Below are positions 1-7,297 of a stretch of DNA of 11,972 bases, piece after piece. Numbering within the stretch: the first letter of the stretch is position 1; the number at the start of each line of letters is the position of its first letter. The notes beneath the pieces are model-generated. The model saw nothing but the letters and a program-made list of their open reading frames with translations. It searched no databases and had not been told where the DNA came from. Where the stretch lies: contig CAUEUD010000104.1 in NCBI GenBank assembly GCA_959020865.1, positions 1 to 11,972 of the forward strand. Reading direction: 5' to 3'. The position numbers and the translations under genes were made by a program. The stretch is from Eubacterium limosum (GTDB taxonomy: Bacteria > Bacillota > Clostridia > Eubacteriales > Eubacteriaceae).

Positions 1-13
1 GCTGTTTTTCCCA

Positions 14-19
14 TATAAT
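14..19 (+). promoter_or_regulatory. Candidate -10 box upstream of glgB
   Basis: A perfect TATAAT lies 31 nt upstream of the glgB start and ahead of its Shine-Dalgarno sequence. The matching -35 box would fall outside the window, so the promoter cannot be confirmed. The first ten bases (GCTGTTTTTC) could be the tail of an upstream terminator, which would fit a promoter starting here; this is inference. Confidence 0.35.
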
Positions 20-49
20 TGTAAGTAATAAACAGGGGAGGACAGCATC

Positions 50-1927
50 ATGGAAATGCATGATTTTTATATTGGAAAGGCCTTTGACGCCTACGATTAT
101 TTTGGCGCGCAGCGGTTTGAAAAGAACGGACATGAGGGCTTTGTTTTCAGAGTATACGCGCCGGGTGCAGAGGCGGTGACGCTGATTGGCGAGTTCAACG
201 GCTGGCAGGACACACCCATGAAGCCTTTTGGCACAGGAGGGGTCTACGAGTGCTTTGTCGAAAACGCCAGAGCCGGCATGCTCTACAAATACCGGATTCA
301 CCAGATGGACGGACGCGTGGTGGACCGGGCAGACCCCTATGGCTACGCCATGGAGCTGAGACCAAATTCCGCGTCGGTTTTAGTGGACTTGGACTATGCT
401 TTTAAGGATGCGGCTTGGCTTCAAAAAAGGGCGGAACGTCCGCATTATAACGAGCCGATGAGCATTTATGAAATGCACTTTGGCTCCTGGCGGCGCAGGG
501 CAGAGGAGGGCCCGGCGGGCTGGTACAGCTATGAGGAGCTGTGCGGGCAGCTTCTTGAATATGTACAGAAGCATGGCTTTACCCATGTGGAATTTCTGCC
601 GCTGACAGAGTACCCCGCCGATGAGTCCTGGGGGTACCAGGTGTCGGGCTTTTACAGCGCGACCTCCCGCTATGGCGGACCGGCAGAGCTGCAGTATCTC
701 ATTGATACCTTCCACCAGGCGGGAATCGGTGTGATCCTGGATTTTGTACCAGTGCACTTTGCCATGAACGATTATGCCCTGACCCAGTTTGACGGGTCAG
801 CCCTGTACGAGTATCCTGACGCGGATACAGGCTACAGCGAGTGGGGCTCCTATAATTTTAATTTTTATCGGGGAGAGGTGCGGAGCTTTCTTCAGTCGGC
901 GGCGGCCTTCTGGATCGAGAAATATCATTTTGACGGCCTGCGGATGGACGCTATCAGCAACGCCCTGTACTGGCAGGGTGACGCCGCCCGCGGAGTCAAT
1001 GAGGGGGCGGTAGAGTTTATCCAGGTCATGAATGAGGGTCTGGCAGAGCGCTATCCCGGCGTGCTGCGCATGGCAGAGGATTCTACTAATTTCTTAAAGG
1101 TGACAGCGCCGGTGAAATATGACGGGCTGGGCTTTGACTACAAGTGGGACATGGGGTGGATGAACGATACCCTGGATTTTATGAAGATTCATCCGGACGA
1201 CCGCAAGGACCACATGGGCAGGCTGGCCTTTTCGATGCACTATTTCTACAATGAGCTCTATATGCTGCCCTTCTCCCACGATGAGGTGGTGCATGGGAAG
1301 GGAACCATTCTGGATAAAATGAATGGCAGCTATGAAGAAAAGTTTGAGCAGGCACGCCTGCTGTATCTCTATATGTTTACTCATCCCGGCAAAAAGTTGA
1401 ACTTTATGGGAAACGAGCTGGGGCATTTCAGAGAGTGGGACGAGGCCCGCGAGCTGGACTGGGATCTGCTTAAGTACCCTGTTCATCAGGAATTCTTTGA
1501 CTATTTTTCGGCCTTAAACCAGTTTTACAGGAGGTGCCCGGCACTCTATGAAAATGACTACCACAGCGGTTGTTTTTCTTTTGTCCCGGTTAAAACAAAA
1601 GAAACAGCTGTGCTGGCCTACCGGCGCGCCGCGGCTGAACAGGAGCTGCTGACAGTACTCAATTTTGCCGCAAAGCCCGTTGAGGAGCTGGTCCTAGAGC
1701 TGGCCGAACACGTAAAAATTAAAGAAATTTTCAGCACTGGTAATAATAGTGAAAGAAGCACCTATGAGTTAAAAACACAGAAGGGCGATTTGATGACCAA
1801 ACCACATCACACTGAAAAAGTAAAAAAGACAAAAAGTGCAGATGTAAAGCCGGTGACAGAGCGTTCATATCCGTTGAAAATGGCACTGGAAGGCTTTGAG
1901 GGAATCGTTTTTGAGATTATAAAATAG
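50..1927 (+). CDS. glgB: 1,4-alpha-glucan (glycogen) branching enzyme, GH13
   Basis: Transfers segments of alpha-1,4-glucan chains onto alpha-1,6 branch points during cytoplasmic glycogen synthesis. Residues ~30-115 form an N-terminal CBM48-like beta domain (FRVYAPGA, GEFNGW, DPYG). The GH13 barrel follows from SIYEMHFGSW (138 on). Family catalytic residues are visible: nucleophile Asp300 in GLRMDA, acid/base Glu343 in MAEDST, and His410-Asp411 in SHDEVVHGK, followed by the family-typical HPGKKLNFMGNE and LDWDLL. At 625 aa it lacks the extra N-terminal domain of long enterobacterial GlgB. ATG 50 is chosen because GGGGAGGA (35-42) lies 7 nt upstream; an in-frame ATG at 56 is less well spaced. 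The C-terminal beta domain carries a lysine-rich hydrophilic insertion (about residues 574-605). No glgC, glgA or glgP is in view, and a strong terminator follows, so it appears monocistronic here. The family call is secure. Confidence 0.96.
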   Translation: MEMHDFYIGKAFDAYDYFGAQRFEKNGHEGFVFRVYAPGAEAVTLIGEFNGWQDTPMKPFGTGGVYECFVENARAGMLYKYRIHQMDGRVVDRADPYGYAMELRPNSASVLVDLDYAFKDAAWLQKRAERPHYNEPMSIYEMHFGSWRRRAEEGPAGWYSYEELCGQLLEYVQKHGFTHVEFLPLTEYPADESWGYQVSGFYSATSRYGGPAELQYLIDTFHQAGIGVILDFVPVHFAMNDYALTQFDGSALYEYPDADTGYSEWGSYNFNFYRGEVRSFLQSAAAFWIEKYHFDGLRMDAISNALYWQGDAARGVNEGAVEFIQVMNEGLAERYPGVLRMAEDSTNFLKVTAPVKYDGLGFDYKWDMGWMNDTLDFMKIHPDDRKDHMGRLAFSMHYFYNELYMLPFSHDEVVHGKGTILDKMNGSYEEKFEQARLLYLYMFTHPGKKLNFMGNELGHFREWDEARELDWDLLKYPVHQEFFDYFSALNQFYRRCPALYENDYHSGCFSFVPVKTKETAVLAYRRAAAEQELLTVLNFAAKPVEELVLELAEHVKIKEIFSTGNNSERSTYELKTQKGDLMTKPHHTEKVKKTKSADVKPVTERSYPLKMALEGFEGIVFEIIK

Positions 1928-1973
1928 AAAACAGCCAACAGGGGGAATAATTACTTCTGTTGGCTGTTTTTTT
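1928..1973 (+). terminator. Intrinsic terminator after glgB
   Basis: An 11-bp perfect stem (ACAGCCAACAG 1931-1941 with CTGTTGGCTGT 1957-1967) is followed by an uninterrupted T run to 1973. The A run at 1928-1931 extends the stem into the T tract and makes it potentially bidirectional. It starts directly after the glgB stop codon and separates glgB from the pilus operon promoter. Confidence 0.93.
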
Positions 1974-2016
1974 GGCTTGATAAAATAATAAACTATTATG
2001 TAATATAATAAAATCG

Positions 2017-2045
2017 TTGACAAAAAATAGAATGTCCTGTATGAT
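2017..2045 (+). promoter_or_regulatory. Sigma-A type promoter of the pseudopilus operon
   Basis: TTGACA (2017-2022), 17-nt spacer, TATGAT (2040-2045): a near-perfect vegetative promoter. Transcription would begin near 2052, giving a leader of about 50 nt before the GTG start at 2102. I see no ComK-type box (paired AAAA-N5-TTTT) or CIN-type competence box here, so regulation by those regulators is not supported. The flanking 1974-2016 stretch is AT-rich with no other supported signal. Confidence 0.8.
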
Positions 2046-2101
2046 GAGATATAAGCAGTCAAATAATTGAGAAATGATTATATTTTAACAAGAGAGTCGA
2101 T

Positions 2102-3343
2102 GTGAAATACAGATTTTGGAGTATGGAAAAGAAAGCAGTCTCTGAGCAGGGACAGAATGAAGCTCAGGACAATCGCTTTGTAAAGCTTGTCAACAGCATT
2201 ATCCGCTTTGCGGTGCAGAGAAAAGCCTCGGATATTCATTTTGAGGTGCTCAACCCGGAAAAAATGCGGGTGCGTATCCGTATCGACGGCGAGCTGGTCA
2301 CAACCATGGAGGTTGCCAGAAAGGATTATCTTGGTATGATCAGCCGGATAAAGATTTTATCCGGGCTCGATATTTCAGAGAAACGAAGGCCGCAGGACGG
2401 GAGCTTCTGCTTCAAGACAGAGGGCAGGAAGATCGACCTGCGTGTGTCAGTGGTACCGACTGTTTACAGCGAGAAAGTGGTGCTTCGGATTCTGGACGCT
2501 CAGACCTTTTTGATTCCAGTGAGAGACCTTGGTCTTTCGTTCGAAAATGAGCAGAGAGTAAGGGGAATGCTCAATCAGGCCAACGGACTTCTGCTGGTGA
2601 CCGGCCCGACAGGGTGTGGAAAGACAACGACGCTGTACAGTCTTATGAAGGAGAAAAACACAGAGGCACTCAACATTATCACGATTGAGGACCCGGTCGA
2701 ATTTCACCTGGAGGGCATCAACCAGATACCCGTGAATGAGCGGATTGGCCTTGGATTCAGCGAAGGGCTGCGGGCTGTTTTGAGGCAGGACCCTAACGTT
2801 ATCATGGTCGGTGAAATCCGGGATGAGGAGACTGCGGCCACCGCTGTGCGCGCGGCCATTACCGGGCATCTGGTCTTGTCGACCCTGCACACCAACGACG
2901 CGTTGTCAACCGTTACCCGCCTGTTGGACATGGGCGCAGCAGACTATCTGCTGTCCACGGCACTGCGGGGCGTTATTGCCCAGCGGCTTTTGAGAAAGCT
3001 GTGCCCGCACTGTCGGGAAGCCTATAAAATAACCGAAACGGAGCGTGGGCTCTTTGCCTTTGAAAAGGAACAGGTGCTGTACCGCGCGGCCGGCTGTGAA
3101 AAATGCCGGCACACCGGCTATCTGGGGAGAAAGGGGATTTTCGAGGTGCTGTGTCTTAACCAGAACCTGAGAGAGGCCATTCATTCCGGCGCTTCCTATG
3201 AGCAGTTCCTTGGTCTTGCGCGTGGCAGCGGGCTGGTTCAGTTTTCAGAGCTTGTCCGAAACGAAATTTTAAACGGTGTCACTGATGTGACAGAAGGGCT
3301 GAGGGTGATGAGTTATGGAAATGATGAAACCAGTATGGCTTAG
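2102..3343 (+). CDS. gspE: GspE/PilB/ComGA-family assembly ATPase
   Basis: Cytoplasmic hexameric ATPase expected to power assembly of a type IV-pilus-like filament. At 413 aa it is short for GspE/PilB: it lacks the extra N-terminal domain and begins near the N2 domain, as Gram-positive ComGA proteins do. Visible motifs: Walker A GPTGCGKT (168-175, Lys174), Asp box IEDPVEF with Glu196, Walker B region VIMVGEIRDEE with Glu238, then the His box in GHLVLSTLHTNDA. Two CxxC pairs (Cys301/304 and Cys332/335) form the zinc tetracysteine motif of assembly ATPases, which argues against a PilT retraction motor. The start is GTG 2102 with a weak AAGAGAG five nt upstream; the in-frame ATG at 2123 has its GGAG only one nt away, so GTG is preferred. 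It is first of seven genes and overlaps the next by 29 nt. Whether comGA or gspE is the better name is open. Confidence 0.93.
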   Translation: MKYRFWSMEKKAVSEQGQNEAQDNRFVKLVNSIIRFAVQRKASDIHFEVLNPEKMRVRIRIDGELVTTMEVARKDYLGMISRIKILSGLDISEKRRPQDGSFCFKTEGRKIDLRVSVVPTVYSEKVVLRILDAQTFLIPVRDLGLSFENEQRVRGMLNQANGLLLVTGPTGCGKTTTLYSLMKEKNTEALNIITIEDPVEFHLEGINQIPVNERIGLGFSEGLRAVLRQDPNVIMVGEIRDEETAATAVRAAITGHLVLSTLHTNDALSTVTRLLDMGAADYLLSTALRGVIAQRLLRKLCPHCREAYKITETERGLFAFEKEQVLYRAAGCEKCRHTGYLGRKGIFEVLCLNQNLREAIHSGASYEQFLGLARGSGLVQFSELVRNEILNGVTDVTEGLRVMSYGNDETSMA

Positions 3344-4403
3344 AGCAGTGGCGTTTAAATCAGGGCGTGTAAGGATGCTCGGGCTTTTCTGCAGACAGAT
3401 GGCGATTACGCTTTCAGCAGGGGTTTCGATCATTGACGCGCTGGAGCTGTCCGGGAAGGAGCATAAAAACAGCGGCTTCGGAGAAGCGGTCCTGCAGGTT
3501 AAGACACTGGTGAAGCAGGGGAACAGTTTCTCCGAAGCGCTGCGGCCGTTTCCAAAGATGTTTCCGGAGCTTATGGTTCAGATGGTGCGCTCAGGTGAGA
3601 TGAGCGGCTGTATGGACCTGGTCATGGAAAATCTGGGGATTTACTATGAAGGGCAGGCTGACCTGAGGAGCAGAATCGCTCAGGCTTTCTTCTATCCGTC
3701 GCTGGTGATGGTGGTGGCTGTGGGGGTGGTGATGTACCTTATGGCAGGCGTTCTGCCGGCCTTTGTGGAAATATTTGAAAGCATGGAGGCAGAGCTGCCG
3801 CTGACCACCGAGATACTCATGGGGATCAGTACAGCGCTGATGTCCGGCGGTGGCTGGATACTGCTGGCAGTTTTACTGCTGCTGGCAGCGGGCCAGGCGG
3901 CGGTCAGACAAGAGGTCGGCGCGCTGGCAAGGGATCGCCTTTTGTTGCGGCTTCCGTGGGCCGGGCAGTTCACACGGCTGATGGAGGGCGTGCGCTTTGC
4001 GGATGCCATGGCCATTATGGTAAGCAGCGGTATTGATATGATCAGCGCGTTGGAAATCGCCGGTAAGGTTTTGGGAAACCGTGTCATGCGCCATAAAATA
4101 GGCGCTGTGCGGGAGGCCGTAAGGCGTGGGGCGGCTTTGTCCGACAGCCTGGCAGATGCAGGGCTCTTTGACCGGCGCTTTGTCCAGATGATCCGTATCG
4201 GCGAGAGTTCGGGAACCATGGAGCAGGTGCTTATAAAGGTTTCAGTCTATTATAACGACGAGATCAATCGGAAAATCAGGAAAATGACGGCACTGCTGGA
4301 ACCGGTGGTACTGCTTGTGGTTGGCGGTCTGGTATTCTTTATCATGGCGTCGGTCATGCAGCCGGTATTTGAAATCTATTCGGGGTATTCCGAGTTGGTA
4401 TGA
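3315..4403 (+). CDS. gspF: GspF/PilC/ComGB-family inner-membrane platform protein
   Basis: Polytopic membrane protein that, in this family, couples the assembly ATPase to the growing pilus. It has 362 aa with two repeated T2SSF domains (about 15-150 and 215-345). Each repeat ends with the family signature: GEMSG at 94-98 and GESSG at 296-300. Predicted membrane segments are at about 126-153, 168-193 and 327-348, the usual three. The ATG at 3315 lies inside the 3' end of the ATPase gene and has GAGGG (3301-3305) 9 nt upstream, consistent with translational coupling; in-frame ATGs at 3321 and 3324 are possible alternatives. Its stop overlaps the most upstream possible start of the next gene (ATGA at 4400-4403). 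It is slightly shorter than PilC (about 400 aa) and closer to ComGB. The family call is secure; the exact subfamily is not. Confidence 0.92.
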   Translation: MEMMKPVWLRAVAFKSGRVRMLGLFCRQMAITLSAGVSIIDALELSGKEHKNSGFGEAVLQVKTLVKQGNSFSEALRPFPKMFPELMVQMVRSGEMSGCMDLVMENLGIYYEGQADLRSRIAQAFFYPSLVMVVAVGVVMYLMAGVLPAFVEIFESMEAELPLTTEILMGISTALMSGGGWILLAVLLLLAAGQAAVRQEVGALARDRLLLRLPWAGQFTRLMEGVRFADAMAIMVSSGIDMISALEIAGKVLGNRVMRHKIGAVREAVRRGAALSDSLADAGLFDRRFVQMIRIGESSGTMEQVLIKVSVYYNDEINRKIRKMTALLEPVVLLVVGGLVFFIMASVMQPVFEIYSGYSELV

Positions 4404-4417
4404 ATAAGGGGAAAATA

Positions 4418-4804
4418 ATGAAAAATTTAAAAAAACAGATCACAGAAAAATACGGCTTCACCCTCATTGAGCTGATCATTGTGCTGGCGATACTGGGAAT
4501 GCTGGCAGCGCTGGCCATTCCGCAGTTCACAACGGTACTGGATAATTCAGGCCTGAAAACAGACCAGGCCAACCTGGCGGTGGTCCAGACTGCTCTGGAG
4601 GTCTATAAGGCGGATAATGGCGGGAAGCCGCCGACACTGACACCTGGAGAGGGCGACAGCTTCGACCGGCTGGTCACAGCACTGAAGGGGGCCGGATACC
4701 TGAAAACAGACAAAATCGAAGAACGATCCGGCGGCAGTTTTACCTATGAAAACGGTGAGGTCGGGTTTACACCAAAATCGCCAGAGCCTTCTTCAGGTAG
4801 CTGA
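4418..4804 (+). CDS. Major prepilin, ComGC/GspG-like
   Basis: Small type IV-pilin-like protein, probably the main subunit of the filament. Residues 1-13 form a short basic leader ending in Gly13. The prepilin peptidase site is G|FTLIE, with Phe +1 and the assembly glutamate at +5 (Glu18), followed by a hydrophobic helix (LIIVLAILGMLAALAIP). The mature part is about 115 aa, with an amphipathic helix and a Pro/Ser-rich tail. I prefer ATG 4418 because AAGGGG (4406-4411) sits 6 nt upstream. An in-frame ATG at 4400, overlapping the platform-gene stop, would add six residues. As the first and best-conserved pilin after the platform gene, it matches comGC or gspG by position. No prepilin peptidase gene is in the window, so processing must rely on one elsewhere. 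Confidence is high for prepilin, moderate for major subunit. Confidence 0.88.
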   Translation: MKNLKKQITEKYGFTLIELIIVLAILGMLAALAIPQFTTVLDNSGLKTDQANLAVVQTALEVYKADNGGKPPTLTPGEGDSFDRLVTALKGAGYLKTDKIEERSGGSFTYENGEVGFTPKSPEPSSGS

Positions 4805-4812
4805 CAGGAAAA

Positions 4813-5277
4813 ATGGCCCATCAAGAAGGACACACTCTGATCGAGCTGATCATAACCCTGTCCATTCTGGGCTTTGCCCTGGCGGTGACCGCAGGGTTGG
4901 GGTATTCGGTGGCAGAGGGAAACGCGAAGCGGGCTGCCGGGGCAGAATATGAGCAGGTGCTCGACGCGGTTTTAAAAAGCCGCGACGCAGCCATGATGTC
5001 TGGCGATAAGTACGGCACATTGGTAAAGCTTTATGAAAATCATGTGGACATTATCGAGTTTGATCCAGACAAACGGGAGATAGTGGTTACACAGTCTGTG
5101 CGTCTCATGCAGTGCCGGATTACCTGGAACCTGGCCCAGGACGAGATTGTTTTCAGCGGAGCGGGCGTGGTCAACCGCGGCGGTACAGTCACCTTTTACC
5201 GCAATGACCGGCCGGAGAAATACCTGATTATACAGCCAGTCACAGGGAGGATTTATTTAAGTGATAAAAATGTCTGA
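4813..5277 (+). CDS. Minor prepilin-like protein, ComGD/GspH position
   Basis: Pilin-like protein of 154 aa with a very short leader (MAHQEG) and the cleavage site G6|HTLIE, glutamate at +5 (Glu11). The hydrophobic helix LIITLSILGFALAVTAGLGY follows. The C-terminal part is rich in beta-strand-like segments, as in GspH/ComGD minor pseudopilins. ATG 4813 lies 8 nt after the previous stop. The only Shine-Dalgarno candidate, AGGA at 4806-4809, is just 3 nt away, so translation may depend on coupling to the upstream gene. It overlaps the next gene by 17 nt. By position it corresponds to comGD or gspH. It is probably a low-abundance component that primes or caps the filament; this is inferred from family and order, as sequence conservation in this class is confined to the N-terminus. 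Confidence 0.85.
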   Translation: MAHQEGHTLIELIITLSILGFALAVTAGLGYSVAEGNAKRAAGAEYEQVLDAVLKSRDAAMMSGDKYGTLVKLYENHVDIIEFDPDKREIVVTQSVRLMQCRITWNLAQDEIVFSGAGVVNRGGTVTFYRNDRPEKYLIIQPVTGRIYLSDKNV

Positions 5278-5635
5278 TACGCGCGGCTTCAGCCTGATTG
5301 AGGCAGTGGTGGCCATTGCAGTGCTCGGGGTGGGAATTGTGTCTGTTTTTACCATTTACCACACAGTGATCATCGGGCAAAAGGTTTCAGAGGGGATATT
5401 GGAGCAGAGCCTTAATGTCAACGGAATTGTCAACGAAATACGTACCGGAATTCCTGCCGGGAGGACAGAACAGGCCTTTGAGCAGGAGATCACAGCCATT
5501 GTCACAAAGCATCCGGGCTGGCAGGTTGAAGTGCGTCCCTCCGCCCGTCCTTCAGGGCTTTATGAGTTACAGCTGAGCTATGAGGCGGCCGGCAGAAAGA
5601 AAAAGGTTTTTTATGCGAAAGTGGTTTACCCATAG
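5261..5635 (+). CDS. Minor prepilin-like protein, ComGE/GspI position
   Basis: Pilin-like protein of 124 aa with cleavage site G9|FSLIE (Glu14 at +5) and hydrophobic helix AVVAIAVLGVGIVSVFTIYH. The N-terminal style (FSLIEAVVAIAVL) is typical of GspI/PilV-type minor pilins. The start is GTG 5261: AGGGAGG (5244-5250) is 10 nt upstream, whereas the in-frame ATG at 5270 is 19 nt away. The gene begins inside the preceding one (17-nt overlap) and extends past the likely start of the next. The C-terminal part has no recognisable domain beyond a basic segment (GRKKK) near the end. In GspI-J-K systems this protein belongs to a tip complex; that role is inferred from position only. Confidence 0.84.
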   Translation: MIKMSDTRGFSLIEAVVAIAVLGVGIVSVFTIYHTVIIGQKVSEGILEQSLNVNGIVNEIRTGIPAGRTEQAFEQEITAIVTKHPGWQVEVRPSARPSGLYELQLSYEAAGRKKKVFYAKVVYP

Positions 5636-6110
5636 CAGGGAGGGTTATACGTTGGTCGAGGTGCTGACCGGGCTCTTTATCACGTCGATGGTGCTGGTGC
5701 TGCTTGTGACCTCGCTTCAATTCGGAGGGGAGGTAGCTGGAAAAATCACAGGTAAAATGATCCGCGGCCAGGAGAGCAGACGTGCCTGCCTGTTTTTGCA
5801 GAAGCAGCTCTCAAAATCCAGGGAGATTTTTGTGAAGGATGGCCGGGTGTATCTGCAGGATATGGAAAATCCGGATTATTATAATTTTTATACCATTGAG
5901 GCGTCCGGAACGGTCTACCGGAATAAGGTGGACAAAGTAAAGCTGGAACCCATCAAGACGGGCGGAAAAAGCCAGCTGATCCACAATGCTGTCCGTTTTG
6001 AGCTTAGGCTCGAGGAAAAAAACGCAGTGCGGCTGGTCATAGAATTTATAAAGGAAGAACCGGCAGTGGATGTCCGGTTTTATTATCCGAATGAGGTGTT
6101 GTTGAGATGA
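5613..6110 (+). CDS. Minor prepilin-like protein, ComGF/GspJ position
   Basis: Pilin-like protein of 165 aa with leader MRKWFTHSREG, cleavage site G11|YTLVE (Glu16 at +5) and hydrophobic helix VLTGLFITSMVLVLLVTSL. The remainder is mixed polar sequence ending in a beta-like FYYPNEVLL segment, consistent with GspJ/ComGF-type minor pilins. I prefer ATG 5613, which has AAAGG at 5602-5606 with 6-nt spacing and gives a normal prepilin leader. An in-frame ATG at 5580 would give an unusually long leader of 22 residues. It overlaps the previous gene by 23 nt and the next by 4 nt (ATGA at 6107-6110). The assignment to a minor pilin is good; the precise counterpart rests on gene order. Confidence 0.84.
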   Translation: MRKWFTHSREGYTLVEVLTGLFITSMVLVLLVTSLQFGGEVAGKITGKMIRGQESRRACLFLQKQLSKSREIFVKDGRVYLQDMENPDYYNFYTIEASGTVYRNKVDKVKLEPIKTGGKSQLIHNAVRFELRLEEKNAVRLVIEFIKEEPAVDVRFYYPNEVLLR

Positions 6111-6499
6111 ATCATAAAGGCTACGCGCTGCCCCTTGTACTTATCGTTCTGGCGCTGTTGTTTACGGTGGCAGCGGCGCTGCTGGGGCAGATCCGGAACC
6201 AGCTGGCCGCCAATCAGGATTACCGTGATTACCAGATCTGTATCCTGGTGGTGGAGAATGCCTTTGCCGAAGCAGAGGCCGAGCTCAATGCGGATTTTAA
6301 TTACAGAGGGACAGGCGACTGGAGAAGCGAAGAAAACGGCGGACGCTACAATATTGAAGTGGCCCCGTTATCAGGGCAGGAACGGTCGGTGAGGGTAACC
6401 GCCCAGGTCAAAACCTATAAAAAGGTCTTTCAGGGAAAAGGAACCATCGACGAAAACACCCAAAAGCTCAGCAGTATGAGCTATTATATGGAGAAATAG
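6107..6499 (+). CDS. Atypical pilin-like protein, ComGG/GspK/PilX position
   Basis: Last gene of the pilus operon, 130 aa. It has a short leader and hydrophobic segment (MNHKG|YALPLVLIVLALLFTVAAALL) but no glutamate at +5 of the presumed mature protein; the site holds Leu after a Pro at +4. Loss of Glu5 is known for GspK and PilX-type proteins at the pseudopilus tip. As I recall it, Bacillus ComGG also has Pro near this place. The rest is acidic then basic, with no recognised domain. The start ATG overlaps the previous stop (ATGA), and GAGGTG (6094-6099) is 7 nt upstream. No hairpin plus T run follows, so transcription may continue into aroD. The role as a tip or accessory subunit is inferred. 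Confidence 0.78.
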   Translation: MNHKGYALPLVLIVLALLFTVAAALLGQIRNQLAANQDYRDYQICILVVENAFAEAEAELNADFNYRGTGDWRSEENGGRYNIEVAPLSGQERSVRVTAQVKTYKKVFQGKGTIDENTQKLSSMSYYMEK

Positions 6500-6502
6500 T
6501 GC

Positions 6503-6531
6503 TGGATACACTGCGCAAAATCATCTATAAT
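6503..6531 (+). promoter_or_regulatory. Candidate promoter of aroD-aroK
   Basis: TGGATA (6503-6508), 17-nt spacer, TATAAT (6526-6531): four of six -35 matches and a perfect -10. Transcription would start near 6538. A 6-bp inverted repeat GGATAC (6504-6509) / GTATCC (6543-6548) brackets the -10 and could be an operator. A small hairpin TCTAAA-ATGA-TTTAGA (6554-6569) overlaps the start of the aroD Shine-Dalgarno sequence. The regulatory reading is weak. Confidence 0.55.
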
Positions 6532-6579
6532 AGAAGTAACACGTATCCGTGAATCTAAAATGATTTAGAGGGAAGTAAA

Positions 6580-7296
6580 ATGTTAAGTAAAAACCAGTTT
6601 GTTACCTGTATTCCGTTAGTATCGGATAATGAAGAGGACCTGTACCGCGAGATTGACGAGGCACTGGCCCAGAAGCCAGATTATCTGGAATGGCGCCGGG
6701 ATTATTTTCTGGAAGACGATTATGAGCAGGAGCGGCGGATTTTAAGAAGAATCCGAAACCTGGGTGTAAGTCTTATTTATACCTTCCGCGATGTGAAGGA
6801 GGGTGGATTCCGGCATGTTTTAAATGAGGATCGCTGGAAGCACATTGCCAATGCGGCCAAGTCCAACGCAGTTACCTATATTGACGTTGAGCTCAACAGC
6901 AGCGAGGAATATTTTGAAGCGGTCAAACAGGTGGTGAAATCCACTCAGAGCCAGCTGATGATTTCTTTTCACGACTTTGCTAAAACCGGCTCCTACGATG
7001 AAATCATTTCTATTTTTGACAAAATGGAGGAAAAAGGAGCTGACGCCTTTAAACTTGCTCTGTACGCAAGGGATAAAATCGATTTTAAGACCGCTTCAGC
7101 GGCTGGCGGCACCTACAGCCTGAAAACAGACAAGCCCATGATCATGATCTCCATGGGCGAGAAGGGACGCCTGTCCAGAATTCTTCCGGAAGTGATGGGG
7201 GGCTGCCTGACCTTTGCCTCAGGTGTCAAGGCTACCGCGCCGGGACAGATTACGCTGGAAGACATTTTAAAATTGCGGGAGACCCTCGGCGTATAA
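6580..7296 (+). CDS. aroD: 3-dehydroquinate dehydratase, type I
   Basis: Converts 3-dehydroquinate to 3-dehydroshikimate, the third step of chorismate synthesis, through a Schiff base. The protein has 238 aa, near the usual length for type I enzymes (about 250). Substrate-binding and catalytic signatures are in order: LEWRRDYF near the N-terminus, YTFRDVKEGG, His131 in ISFHDFAKT (general base), Lys158 in ADAFKLA (Schiff-base lysine), MGEKGRLSRI and TFASGVKATAPGQI near the end. ATG 6580 is supported by GAGGG (6568-6572) with 7-nt spacing. aroK begins one nucleotide after its stop, so the two form a transcription unit covering pathway steps 3 and 5; the enzyme for step 4 (aroE) is not in the window. 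All key residues are present and the call is secure. Confidence 0.95.
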   Translation: MLSKNQFVTCIPLVSDNEEDLYREIDEALAQKPDYLEWRRDYFLEDDYEQERRILRRIRNLGVSLIYTFRDVKEGGFRHVLNEDRWKHIANAAKSNAVTYIDVELNSSEEYFEAVKQVVKSTQSQLMISFHDFAKTGSYDEIISIFDKMEEKGADAFKLALYARDKIDFKTASAAGGTYSLKTDKPMIMISMGEKGRLSRILPEVMGGCLTFASGVKATAPGQITLEDILKLRETLGV

Positions 7297-7297
7297 T

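Noticed and set aside
380..1486. Minus-strand ORFs of 125 and 130 codons opposite glgB.
   Set aside because: They lie wholly within a gene with full catalytic motifs, show no recognisable domain and have no promoter or ribosome-binding site.
1865..2062. Minus-strand 65-codon ORF with a hydrophobic start, covering the end of glgB and the terminator.
   Set aside because: It reads through a perfect terminator hairpin and lacks a ribosome-binding site; the hydrophobicity comes from AT-rich intergenic DNA.
3692..4219. Minus-strand 175-codon ORF opposite the platform-protein gene.
   Set aside because: Its composition (Ser, Ala, Pro, Ile rich) is what the complement of a GC-rich membrane-protein gene yields; no start signals are visible.
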